Part shown: positions 9,044 to 17,922 of the stretch, piece after piece
How the letters are laid out: the number at the start of each line of letters is the position of its first letter
Position numbering within the stretch: the stretch's first letter is position 1
Assembly: GCA_018814305.1 (NCBI GenBank)
Contig: JAHJAA010000060.1
Span: 1 to 64,000, forward strand
From: Pseudomonadota bacterium
GTDB lineage: Bacteria; Desulfobacterota; Desulfobulbia; Desulfobulbales; JAGXFP01
DNA: 64,000 bases
Direction: 5' to 3'
Program-made: the position numbers and the translations under genes
The notes under the pieces: model-generated
Seen by the model: the letters and a program-made list of their open reading frames with translations, nothing else
Databases searched by the model: none
Told to the model about the DNA's origin: nothing

Positions 9044-9092
9044 GGGGTTAAAAGACTTGGGTGAGGGGTGAGGAGTGAGGGGTGAGGGGTAA
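9023..9092. repeat. Imperfect GTGAGG-rich tandem repeat overlapping the ppiA stop codon
   Basis: Two long units beginning AAAGACTTGGGTGAGG, at about 9023 and 9051, each followed by alternating GTGAGG and GTGAGGAGTGAGG blocks. The ppiA stop codon lies in the first unit. A C8 run (9107-9114) and a tandem ACTTTAA stretch (9148-9166) follow before the convergent parC-like gene. The same GTGAGGAGTGAGG core recurs near 63351, so this is probably a dispersed intergenic repeat of this genome. Confidence 0.7.
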
Positions 9093-9167
9093 AATATAAT
9101 AAACAGCCCCCCCCGATCGTCCCATTCCACAACTTTAGGCACTTATAACTTTAAACTTTAAACTTTT

Positions 9168-11180
9168 TTATGCTTTCTCTTTCCCTTCCCCCTCGGGCAC
9201 TGGAAAGAGATTGGGTTGCGGATCGGGTTCCAGAGGAGGGGCACTCCCCTCCTTGGGTGGGGCCGTTTCGGTGATACGTCGAACGACCCTGGGCGAAAGC
9301 CTCTTGCCGATGGCATTGGCTCCCTTGACCAGGAAATCATCCAGGCGGTAATCACTAAAGTTATGACGAGCCCGCTTGTTGGGGGCGAAATAGACCCTGA
9401 GAAAGAGATTCTCTTCGGTTTTCAAGAAGAGGATCCGGGAACGGGGATGTTCCGGAAAGAGGCGATACTCTTTTTCCAAGATAAACTTAGGGGTCTTGAA
9501 CCGCTTGACGTTGCAGAGATTGGCAGCCCCGTCCCGATAGATCACGCTGAACACCATTTTCTCGTCGATCTTACCCACCCAGGCCAGATCAGGCCCAACA
9601 AAGACCTTTTCGGCCACATTGGTCACCCGATAGGCCCCGTCGTTGGTAATCAGCAAAATCTTATCATATTCCGAGCAGGCAAATGAGTGCTCCGCCTCAG
9701 CCTTAACCTGATAGCCTAAAAAGCCGGTTTCACGGTCATAGCCCACGGTCAGATTGGACAGAGCGACTTTGCGCGCCTCCACCTCATCAAAGGGAATGAT
9801 CTCCGTCCGGCGGGGATAACGATCACCATAGAGGGTCAACAGCTTATCAAGATAGCCCAGGGTGAAGGCCACCATATCGCGAAGGCTTTCCTCGATCTCC
9901 TTAATCCGCCCTCGAACCTCGCTGATCTCTTTCTTCTTCCGGTTCAGGTCATACCGTGAGATTCGCTTGATCCGGATCTCAAGCAGCTGCTCGATATCTT
10001 CGACGGTCACATCCCTCACCAGCCGCTCCCGGAAGGGCAGCAGCGAGGTATCAATGGTCTCAAGCACTGCCGGGTAGGTCTTGCACTCCTCAATATCCTT
10101 ATAGAGCCGTTCCTCGATAAAGATCTGCTCCAGCAGATGGGCGTGGAGTTTCTCCCGATTGCGACCAAGATCGATCCGCAGTTCCTTTTCCAACCCCTCC
10201 TGAAGCTTAATGGTATTGCGCCGGAGCACCTGGTCGACCCCCATGACCACGGGCTGATTCTCCATGATCACGGTAAGATTAGGGCTGATCGGCACCTCGC
10301 AATCGGTAAAGGCGTAGAGGGCGCGGATGGTTTCAGTGGCATAGATACCCCGGGCCAGTTTGATCTCAATCTCTACCTGCTCCGCTGTATAATCCTGGAT
10401 GGAGAGAATCTTGATTTTGCCGGCTCTGGCCGCTTTTTCAACGCTTTCAATCAGGGATTCGGTGGTGGTGGAATGGGGGATCTCACGGATAACGATGGTC
10501 TTTTCGTCTTTTTCCTCAATCCTGGCCCGACAGCGAATCCGACCATTGCCTTCCTGATACCCACTGACATCCACCAATCCGCCCTTGGGGAAATCGGGAA
10601 ATATCTCAAAGGGTTCATCCCGCAGAATCTGCTTCTGGGCCTCTAAAAGCTCCCGGAAGTTATGGGGCATGATCTTGGTGGCCATACCAACGGCAATACC
10701 CTCAGCCCCGAGCAACAGGAGCATGGGAATCTTTGCCGGCAAGACCACCGGTTCCTTCATCCGACCATCGTAAGAATCGGCATACTCGGTGAGATCCTTG
10801 TTGAACAGGGTCTCTTTGGCCAGCGTCAGTAAACGGCATTCGATATAACGGGCGGCGGAGGCATTGTCACCGGTATAGATATTGCCGAAGTTGCCCTGCC
10901 GGTCGATCAAATATTCTTTATTGGCCAGATTGACCAGAGCGGAAAAGATCGAGGCATCGCCGTGGGGATGAAGCTTCATGCAGTCGCCGACCACATTGGC
11001 GACCTTATGGAAGCGACCGTCATCCATATTGAACAGGGTTTGGAGAATCCGGCGCTGAACAGGTTTCAAGCCGTCATCAACGTCGGGAATAGCCCGTTCT
11101 TTGATGACATAAGAGGTATAATTCAGGAAATTGCTATCGAACAGCTTATGCAGTTCACCGTATTGGGTGTTATCGTCCAT
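9168..11180 (-). CDS. parC: Type II topoisomerase subunit A, ParC-like
   Basis: 670 residues from the ATG at 11180 (the frame is open to a GTG at 11201). The breakage-reunion domain is clear: ERAIPDVDDGLKPVQRRIL, KLHPHGDAS, and the active-site Tyr112 in NASAARYIECRL. A long coiled coil follows (about 400-470). The C-terminal region after about residue 490 is short for a GyrA-type beta-pinwheel and lacks an obvious GyrA box, which favours a topoisomerase IV-type enzyme over gyrase. It starts directly after the subunit B gene on the same strand, so the two are co-expressed. Role: ATP-dependent decatenation or relaxation of DNA, with DNA cleavage by this subunit. Confidence 0.85.
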   Translation of the reverse strand: MDDNTQYGELHKLFDSNFLNYTSYVIKERAIPDVDDGLKPVQRRILQTLFNMDDGRFHKVANVVGDCMKLHPHGDASIFSALVNLANKEYLIDRQGNFGNIYTGDNASAARYIECRLLTLAKETLFNKDLTEYADSYDGRMKEPVVLPAKIPMLLLLGAEGIAVGMATKIMPHNFRELLEAQKQILRDEPFEIFPDFPKGGLVDVSGYQEGNGRIRCRARIEEKDEKTIVIREIPHSTTTESLIESVEKAARAGKIKILSIQDYTAEQVEIEIKLARGIYATETIRALYAFTDCEVPISPNLTVIMENQPVVMGVDQVLRRNTIKLQEGLEKELRIDLGRNREKLHAHLLEQIFIEERLYKDIEECKTYPAVLETIDTSLLPFRERLVRDVTVEDIEQLLEIRIKRISRYDLNRKKKEISEVRGRIKEIEESLRDMVAFTLGYLDKLLTLYGDRYPRRTEIIPFDEVEARKVALSNLTVGYDRETGFLGYQVKAEAEHSFACSEYDKILLITNDGAYRVTNVAEKVFVGPDLAWVGKIDEKMVFSVIYRDGAANLCNVKRFKTPKFILEKEYRLFPEHPRSRILFLKTEENLFLRVYFAPNKRARHNFSDYRLDDFLVKGANAIGKRLSPRVVRRITETAPPKEGSAPPLEPDPQPNLFPVPEGEGKEKA

Positions 11181-11204
11181 TGGAAGAATCATTGGGGCCA
11201 CATA

Positions 11205-13028
11205 TTATACTAGATGTTCCATGATATATTCCCGACGGTCGGGGGTGTTTTTTCCCATATAAAATTCCAGGAGTATGGGAACCTCACTCAATTTATCGAT
11301 ATTGACCTGTTGGAGTCGAATATCCTTGTTGATGAACTGCTTGAATTCACCGGGTGAGATTTCACCGAGCCCCTTGAACCGGGTGATCTCCACTCGCAGG
11401 TTTTTTCGGCCTGCCCCCAGTTTCTTTTCGGCTACCTGGCGCTCTTTTTCCGAATAACAGTAGATAGTCTCCTGTTTCGTCCGTACCCGAAAGATCGGGG
11501 TATCCAGGATATAGACATGCCCCCTCTTGATCAGTGCCTCGAAATAATGGAGGAAAAAGGTCAGGAGAAGATTTCTAATATGGAGGCCGTCCACATCGGC
11601 ATCGGTGGCCAGCACCACTTTATCGTACCGTAATCCACCGATGGAATCCTCAACATTCAAGGCCCGCATCAGGTTGTACATCTCATCGTTCTTGTAAAGC
11701 AGGGTCATTTGCTGGCCGAAGACATTCATCGGCTTACCCTTCAGAGAAAAAACCGCCTGGGTCATGGGGTCGCGGGCCGTGACAATGGAACCAGAGGCGG
11801 ATTGACCCTCGGTGATAAAAATCATGTTTTCCCGACCCTGCGGCGAGTTACCGACTTTATCGGGATGGTATTTACAATCCTTGAGGGACGGAATCTTCAG
11901 GGCCACCTTCTTGGCCTTGACCTTGGCCTCTTTGCGGACCTGCTGCAGATCCCGCCGCACCTTGGCGTTATGCTGGATCTTATCGATGAGAATTTCAGCC
12001 AATTCGGTATTTTTATAGAGATAATCGACCAAGGCATCCTTGACCTTATTGACAATCCAGGAGCGGATCTCGGTGTTGCCGAGTTTGTTCTTGGTCTGGG
12101 ATTCGAAGATGGGATCTTTGATCTTAATGGCCACGGTCCCCACTACCCCGTCGCGGACGTCCTCACCAGCAAACTTCTTACCCGAATAATCATTAATCCC
12201 CTTCAGAATCCCTTCCCGGAAGGCCGACAGATGGGTCCCCCCCTCATTGGTATAAGTCCCGTTAACAAAGGAAAAATAGGTCTCCCCGTAACAGTCGGTA
12301 TGGGAAAAGGCAAACTCCAGGGTGGGGTCTTTATAGTGGACCGGATCGTAGAGCTGGGTGCCCTCAATCTCATTATCGAGTAAATCAAGCAAACCGTTTG
12401 CCGAGTAGAACTTCTCCCCTTCAAGGTACAGCTTGAGGCCGGCATTCAAATAGGCGTAGCGCCACAGACGCTTACGGATGAAATCCAGATTAAAGGAAAA
12501 TTCAGCGAAAAGGGCCGGATCGGGATCAAAAGAGACCAGCGTTCCGTTTTTTTCGCCGGTTTTCCCCTTTTCCTCCGCCTCCACCACCCCCTTGATAAAG
12601 CGGGCCGAGGCATATTCACCTTCCCGAAAGGCGGTCACTTCAAAGCGGGTTGACAGGGCATTGACCGCCTTGGTGCCGACCCCATTCAGCCCCACCGAGA
12701 ACTGAAAGACCTCGGTGTTATACTTGGCCCCGGTATTGATCACCGAAACACATTCAACGAGTTTACCAAGCGGTATTCCCCGGCCAAAATCGCGGATCGT
12801 CACCCGGCCCTCGGGCGAGATTTTCACATCAACCCGCTGACCAGCCCCCATGATGAACTCATCGACGGCGTTATCGACCACTTCCTTCACCAGGATATAG
12901 ATGCCGTCATCGGGATGGCTGCCATTACCCAGTCGGCCGATATACATCCCCGGCCGCAACCGGATATGTTCCAGAGAACTGAGGGTGGTAATCTTGTCTT
13001 CGTCGTAGATATGTGTCGATTCTGCCAT
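11205..13028 (-). CDS. parE: Type II topoisomerase subunit B, ParE-like
   Basis: 607 residues, near ParE length (about 630) and shorter than enterobacterial GyrB. N-terminal GHKL ATPase: RLRPGMYIG, KEVVDNAVDEF, RDFGRGIP and GLNGVGTKAVNAL. The TOPRIM domain has FITEGQSASGS and DADVDGLHI, so the catalytic Glu and the Asp triad are present, but the usual EGDSA is EGQSA. The C-terminus keeps RFKGLGE. The stop is followed at once by the subunit A gene. Whether the enzyme acts as topoisomerase IV or has gyrase activity cannot be settled from sequence; a separate gyrBA is expected elsewhere on the chromosome. Confidence 0.87.
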   Translation of the reverse strand: MAESTHIYDEDKITTLSSLEHIRLRPGMYIGRLGNGSHPDDGIYILVKEVVDNAVDEFIMGAGQRVDVKISPEGRVTIRDFGRGIPLGKLVECVSVINTGAKYNTEVFQFSVGLNGVGTKAVNALSTRFEVTAFREGEYASARFIKGVVEAEEKGKTGEKNGTLVSFDPDPALFAEFSFNLDFIRKRLWRYAYLNAGLKLYLEGEKFYSANGLLDLLDNEIEGTQLYDPVHYKDPTLEFAFSHTDCYGETYFSFVNGTYTNEGGTHLSAFREGILKGINDYSGKKFAGEDVRDGVVGTVAIKIKDPIFESQTKNKLGNTEIRSWIVNKVKDALVDYLYKNTELAEILIDKIQHNAKVRRDLQQVRKEAKVKAKKVALKIPSLKDCKYHPDKVGNSPQGRENMIFITEGQSASGSIVTARDPMTQAVFSLKGKPMNVFGQQMTLLYKNDEMYNLMRALNVEDSIGGLRYDKVVLATDADVDGLHIRNLLLTFFLHYFEALIKRGHVYILDTPIFRVRTKQETIYCYSEKERQVAEKKLGAGRKNLRVEITRFKGLGEISPGEFKQFINKDIRLQQVNIDKLSEVPILLEFYMGKNTPDRREYIMEHLV

Positions 13029-13307
13029 GGAAAAACAAGGGGTTAAGAGATGGATTCGGAGGCCGGCAACCGGCCTGGATTGGGTGATTCATACCTTATT
13101 TTCGCTTCAAATCTATATCTCTCTTTCAGCCCTCCTGCAATGAATATATTTGTATCAATTCTTCGAGATGAAGGAGAGAGTGTTAAATTTCTCATCCAAC
13201 CTACTGCAATCGTGAAATAAAGCTGTTAAAGTAAAAAAATTCAACCATCACCGGAATTACATCGACTATTCCCGGCCCCGCGAGCCGGATCTACTTATGA
13301 GGCCACC

Positions 13308-15080
13308 ATGACCGTTTTAAACGCCGATCCTCTTGCCACGGGAAACATCACCTGGAATCTGGCAGATCTCTTCAAATCCTTAAACGACCCGGCCATTGAA
13401 AATGAGGTGGCCCACTGTCGCCTTGAGGCTTCCGATCTAAAAAAAGAGTATGATGGACGCATCAAGGATCTTTCTGCCGAAGAGCTGCTCTCTTTACTGA
13501 GCAGAATGGAAACCCTTGAGGCCACCCAGGGCAAGCTCGCCACCTACGCCTTTCTTAATTTTGCCACCAGGACCAGGGAGGCCGAGGCCGGAGGTTTTCT
13601 GCAACGCATCAAGGAAATTTTAAGTGAAATAGGCCGGGAAACTGTCTTTTTTGAACTCGAATGGAACCGCGTATCCGAAGAGACCGCTCAACGGCTGTTG
13701 ACCTCCACGGCCCTGGCCCCCTACCGCCACTACCTCGAAGCCCTGCGCCGCCTCGCCCCCCACCAACTGTCCCGGGCCGAAGAAACCCTGCTGATTGAAA
13801 AATCGCCGGTGGGCAGAAGCAGCTGGAACACCCTGTTCGACAAGGTGATGGGCCATCTTGAGTTTGGTGAACGAAAAAGATCCGAGGAGGAGGTTTTGAC
13901 CGACCTCTACAGCCCGGACCGCCCGGTGAGACATACGGCCGCCCAGGAACTCACCAACGGATTACGGAGTCAGCTCCATATTCTCACCCACATCTTCAAC
14001 ACCATTCTGGCCGACAAGATGATCGATGACCGGCTCCGCAGCTTCGGCTCCTGGATCAGCTCCATGAACCTGCATAACGAGCTTGACCATAAAACCGTCA
14101 CAATCCTGATTGACGCGGTGACCTCCCGGTACGATCTGGTCGCTCGCTACTATCACTTGAAGAAGGAGTTGCTCGGGGTCGGCGAACTCATGGATTACGA
14201 TCGTTACGCCCCATTACCCAACCTGCCAAAGCAAAATATCCCCTGGCCGGAGTGCCGGGACATGGTGTTGACCGCCTTTGCCGAATTTTCGCCGGAAATG
14301 GCCCAGATCGCCGGTTACTTTTTTGATCAATCCTGGATCCATGCCCCCCTGCAGGAGGGCAAAAGAGGAGGCGCTTTTGCCCATCCCTGCGTCCCGGAAG
14401 TCCACCCCTATGTCATGGTCAACTATGCCGGAACTGCCAGGGACGTTTCCACGGTTGCCCACGAACTGGGCCACGGGGTTCATCAGTATCTGGCCGCCCG
14501 TCAGGGATATTACAATTCCGGGACCCCGCTGGTCCTGGCTGAAACCGCTTCGGTCTTTGCCGAACTGTTGCTCTTTAAAAACCAGCTGGCCGGGATGGCT
14601 GACCGGGAGCAGCGCAAGGCCTTTACCTGCCAGAAACTGGAATCGATCTTTGCCACGGTCTTCCGGCAGGTGGCCATGAACCGTTTTGAGGATCGGATGC
14701 ATTGCGCCCGCCGTGATCAAGGCGAATTGACCCCGGATGATTTATCCCGTCACTGGCTGGAAACCCAACGGGCCATGTTTGGGAACTCAGTAACCCTCTC
14801 CGAGGAGTATGGAATCTGGTGGTCCTATATCCCTCATTTTCTTAACAGCCCGGGCTATGTGTATTCCTATGCCTTTGGCGAACTCCTGGTACTGGCTCTG
14901 TACAACCTCTACCTCAAAGACCCTGAAGGTTTCGTTCCCCTCTACCTGGCTCTGCTCGAAAGCGGCGGCAAGGATACCCCTTACCATCTGCTTAAACCTT
15001 TCGGTATTGACTTGAACGACCCGGCCTTCTGGCAGGGAGGTCTGGAGATTATTGATACCATGCTCAGGGAGATTGAGTAA
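13308..15080 (+). CDS. pepF: Oligoendopeptidase F, M3 metallopeptidase
   Basis: 590 residues, usual for PepF. The zinc motif HELGH (H385, E386, H389) sits in STVAHELGHGVHQYLA, with the third ligand Glu about 25 residues later in ETASVFAELLLF. No signal peptide, so it acts on short peptides in the cytoplasm. It is transcribed divergently from the topoisomerase genes across a gap of 279 bases and is followed five bases later by nadC, so the two probably share a transcript although no functional link is known. Confidence 0.9.
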   Translation: MTVLNADPLATGNITWNLADLFKSLNDPAIENEVAHCRLEASDLKKEYDGRIKDLSAEELLSLLSRMETLEATQGKLATYAFLNFATRTREAEAGGFLQRIKEILSEIGRETVFFELEWNRVSEETAQRLLTSTALAPYRHYLEALRRLAPHQLSRAEETLLIEKSPVGRSSWNTLFDKVMGHLEFGERKRSEEEVLTDLYSPDRPVRHTAAQELTNGLRSQLHILTHIFNTILADKMIDDRLRSFGSWISSMNLHNELDHKTVTILIDAVTSRYDLVARYYHLKKELLGVGELMDYDRYAPLPNLPKQNIPWPECRDMVLTAFAEFSPEMAQIAGYFFDQSWIHAPLQEGKRGGAFAHPCVPEVHPYVMVNYAGTARDVSTVAHELGHGVHQYLAARQGYYNSGTPLVLAETASVFAELLLFKNQLAGMADREQRKAFTCQKLESIFATVFRQVAMNRFEDRMHCARRDQGELTPDDLSRHWLETQRAMFGNSVTLSEEYGIWWSYIPHFLNSPGYVYSYAFGELLVLALYNLYLKDPEGFVPLYLALLESGGKDTPYHLLKPFGIDLNDPAFWQGGLEIIDTMLREIE

Positions 15081-15085
15081 TCATC

Positions 15086-15919
15086 ATGGACATGCTCACC
15101 CTGCACGACGCCATCCGCCGGTTCCTGGCCGAGGATATCGGCCCGGGAGATATTACCAGCGAACCGATTTTCCCGCCGGATCAGCTGGGAACCGCTGAGT
15201 TTGTGGCCCAGGAATCTTTCATCACCGCCGGTTGCACCCTGATCGCCCCGGCGGTTTTCCAGGCCATGAACCCCAACATTTCCTGCTCCGGGGTGACCGA
15301 CGGCACCAGGGTTTCCAAGGATGAGGTTCTGTTTACGGCCCAGGGGCCCGTCATCGATCTCCTGAAGGCGGAACGGGTCGCTTTAAATCTTGTTCAACGA
15401 TGCTGCGGCATCGCAACCCTGACCCGTCGCTTTGTCGATCTGGTGGCCGACCTGCCCGTCCGGGTGGTTGACACCAGAAAGACCGTTCCCGGACTCAGAA
15501 TGCTCGACAAATATGCCGTCAAGGCTGGAGGAGGCGCCAATCACCGGATGAACCTGGCCGACGGGATTCTGATCAAAGACAATCATATTGCATCCTGCGG
15601 TTCCATCACCCAAGCAGTCAATCGGGTCCGCAACTCCATCCCCCACACCCTGAAGATTGAAGTCGAAACAGACACCCTTGATCAGGTGGTTGAATGCCTT
15701 GAATGCGGAGTCGAGGTGATCATGCTGGACAATATGACCACCGATCAGATGCGGCAGGCCGTGAAAATGGTTGCTGGACGGGCACTCCTCGAGGCCTCCG
15801 GCGGGGTCACTCTCTCGACCATTCGCAGCATCGCCGAAACCGGGGTTGATATTATCTCGGTGGGCGCCCTTACCCACTCGGCACCGGCCTGTGATATCAG
15901 CATGCGCCTCCACCGGTAA
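15086..15919 (+). CDS. nadC: Nicotinate-nucleotide pyrophosphorylase (carboxylating)
   Basis: 277 residues, standard length. It converts quinolinate and PRPP to nicotinate mononucleotide, CO2 and pyrophosphate in de novo NAD synthesis. Recognisable blocks: EDIGPGDIT at the N-terminus, NLVQRCCGIATLT, VVDTRKTVPGLRMLDKYAV, GGGANHRMNLADGILIKDNH and the C-terminal DIISVGALTHSA. Phosphoribosyl-binding Arg, His and Lys residues in these blocks are intact. Starts five bases after pepF. Confidence 0.95.
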   Translation: MDMLTLHDAIRRFLAEDIGPGDITSEPIFPPDQLGTAEFVAQESFITAGCTLIAPAVFQAMNPNISCSGVTDGTRVSKDEVLFTAQGPVIDLLKAERVALNLVQRCCGIATLTRRFVDLVADLPVRVVDTRKTVPGLRMLDKYAVKAGGGANHRMNLADGILIKDNHIASCGSITQAVNRVRNSIPHTLKIEVETDTLDQVVECLECGVEVIMLDNMTTDQMRQAVKMVAGRALLEASGGVTLSTIRSIAETGVDIISVGALTHSAPACDISMRLHR

Positions 15920-15949
15920 CCTCCAAAACAGGGCCGGTTTCGACCCAGC

Positions 15950-15993
15950 TGTCAGCAAATGTCCTACAAACTTTTAAGCAATGTCCTACAGAC
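15950..15993. repeat. Direct repeat AGCA(A)ATGTCCTACA, possible insertion-sequence end
   Basis: Two 17-18-base units, AGCAAATGTCCTACAAAC (15954-15971) and AGCAATGTCCTACAGAC (15977-15993), preceded by TGTC. The pattern recalls the internally repeated termini of some IS481/IS3-group elements, but there is no transposase within the window, so at most this is a solo end or remnant. A TATAAT at 16012-16017 follows and could serve the receiver gene at 16081. Confidence 0.4.
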
Positions 15994-16080
15994 AAAAGGC
16001 AAAAGCACGGCTATAATGAAAAGAAAATAATAGATTATAGTTATCGTTCTTACGGTCAGATTTTTTAAAAGGGGGAAAAG

Positions 16081-16467
16081 ATGACACAGGAAAGAACCAA
16101 ACGAACTATTTTGGTGGTCGACGATGATGTTGGCATTTTGAAGGTTATCGAAGAAACCCTCCTACCAATGGGGCACCAAATCATCCTGGCCGGCAACGGC
16201 AAGGATGCCCTTGCCGAAATCAACAAAAAACAAATCAGCAAGATCGATCTCCTGCTGACCGATGTCATGATGCCGCACATGAACGGGGTCGAACTGGTCG
16301 ATACCCTACTGTCCCGGGATCCGGCACTGAAGGTGATATACATGTCCGGATATCTGCGCCCATCCTTGAATGGCCACCCATCACCTGATCACGAAAAGGG
16401 CTTTCTCCAGAAACCGTTCAGCGGCAAAACCCTGAACGGTTATATTAAACGGGCTTTAACCAGCTGA
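16081..16467 (+). CDS. CheY-like single-domain response regulator
   Basis: 128 residues, receiver only: D14-D16 acidic cluster, phospho-acceptor D61 in LLTDVMMPHMNG and K111 in LQKPF. Good ribosome site (AAGGGGGAAAAG) before the ATG. The type with TDVMMPxMNG and GFLQKPF is usually found with hybrid kinases. It converges on the receiver-kinase at 16498-17781, a plausible but unproven partner. A TATAAT at 16012-16017 lies upstream without a convincing -35. Confidence 0.88.
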   Translation: MTQERTKRTILVVDDDVGILKVIEETLLPMGHQIILAGNGKDALAEINKKQISKIDLLLTDVMMPHMNGVELVDTLLSRDPALKVIYMSGYLRPSLNGHPSPDHEKGFLQKPFSGKTLNGYIKRALTS

Positions 16468-16497
16468 TCAGCTCCTCTCATTCAACGAATCATACCA

Positions 16498-17781
16498 TCA
16501 TAAATTCTTGTTGAGTGAAATACAAAAGGTCGTCCCACAAGGATCCCCCCGCTCAACCCAAGCCTGACCTTTATGTTGTTCGGCAATCTCCCGAACAATG
16601 GCCAATCCCATCCCCGTTCCCTTCTTGGCCATGGCTGCCCTGCTCCGGTTGAAGAGCTGGAAGATGGATTCAGTTTCGTCGGAACCAATCCCTGCCCCAT
16701 TATCACTGACCTTAAATTGATGATAGTCGTCAGCATCCACATAGGTGATGGCGATGACATCGAGCGTATCCCCTCCATATTTCAAGGCATTATCAATATA
16801 ATTCCAAAAAACCCTGGTCAGGGCCAGCTTATCGGCCCGAACCGTGGGAAGTTTATCCGGCAGTGAAAATCCTATCCCCCGTTTCTTAAGTTCCTCACTG
16901 AATTCATCACCAATTGACCACAGGATGTTGCCTGGATCCACCGACTCGATTGAGATGGGGGTCTCTTTGGCATGGATGTACTGATTGATATTTTCCACCA
17001 ACTCCACCAGCTGCTCAGACGATTTCACTATCTGCCTACAGATATGAATCGCCCGTTCTTCCAAGGGAGTCCCATATTTGCGTAAAAGAAGCTCGGCCAG
17101 GCCGTTGATCGATATGGCCGGGGTTTTCAAATCATGAGATACGGTGTAGGCAAAAAGCTTGACCCGTTCCGCATAGCTGAGGAGCTCCTGCTCAGCCATG
17201 ATCCGTTCATCGACTTCGGCCAGCAGGAGGGCATTGGATCTCTGTAATTCGTGGGTCCGCTGATCGATGATATCATTCAACTTTTCCTGATGATTTTGCA
17301 GTTCAGCCTCAGCCTTGATCCTTTCCATGATCTCAAGCCGAAGTGAACTGCGCAGGTCCTGTTCCCTGGATACCCGCTGGAGTTTGGCGCAGAGTTCATC
17401 GATTCCCACCGGTTTCTCTATAAAATCGGTGGCACCCCGTTTGATCACATCGGTATAGCTGTATATTTTACTATACCCGGTCAAAACTATGACCTCCATA
17501 TCCGGGAAATGCTGCCGACAATGCTTCAACAATTCCATGCCGTCCATCCCGGGCATCATCATGTCGGTCAAAAGAATATTAAAGGTCTCCCTACTGAGAA
17601 TAACCAGGGCCTCTTCCGCGTTTTTGGCGGTCTGGCAGACATATCCGAAGGAAGAAACCATCCGGTACATCAACTCAAGGAAACCATCTTCGTCGTCAAC
17701 GAGAAGGACCCTGTTCAAGGTTGTGGTAATCGTTAATTGTTTCTCATTCAGGTTATCCACTGGAATACCACCCAAGCCCAT
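16498..17781 (-). CDS. Soluble receiver-histidine kinase hybrid (REC-HisKA-HATPase)
   Basis: 427 residues, no membrane segment. N-terminal receiver with D29/D30, acceptor D73 in LLTDMMMPGMDG and the EKP lysine at 123. A coiled-coil linker spans about 140-205. HisKA has VSHDLKTPA with H216, and the HATPase domain has NYIDNALKYG, DNGAGIG and GTGMGLAIV. With the receiver in front of the kinase, the protein probably receives phosphate from another kinase and then controls its own kinase activity. Alternative in-frame starts lie within the first 20 codons. Cytoplasmic. Confidence 0.9.
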   Translation of the reverse strand: MGLGGIPVDNLNEKQLTITTTLNRVLLVDDEDGFLELMYRMVSSFGYVCQTAKNAEEALVILSRETFNILLTDMMMPGMDGMELLKHCRQHFPDMEVIVLTGYSKIYSYTDVIKRGATDFIEKPVGIDELCAKLQRVSREQDLRSSLRLEIMERIKAEAELQNHQEKLNDIIDQRTHELQRSNALLLAEVDERIMAEQELLSYAERVKLFAYTVSHDLKTPAISINGLAELLLRKYGTPLEERAIHICRQIVKSSEQLVELVENINQYIHAKETPISIESVDPGNILWSIGDEFSEELKKRGIGFSLPDKLPTVRADKLALTRVFWNYIDNALKYGGDTLDVIAITYVDADDYHQFKVSDNGAGIGSDETESIFQLFNRSRAAMAKKGTGMGLAIVREIAEQHKGQAWVERGDPCGTTFCISLNKNL

Positions 17782-17922
17782 GGTTTATGTCATTATTACC
17801 TACTTCTTGGATATACTTCGAGTCACCGTTAATGATGATACCTAACTTGACCGGTAAAAGTAAAACGACAAATATAATTCTCTAACTCAGCCGGACTTAA
17901 TTTCAAATAAATCGATTATATC

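Noticed and set aside
9023..9092. CRISPR-like array
   Set aside because: Units are short, GTGAGG-rich, unequal and without distinct spacers, and no cas genes are near.
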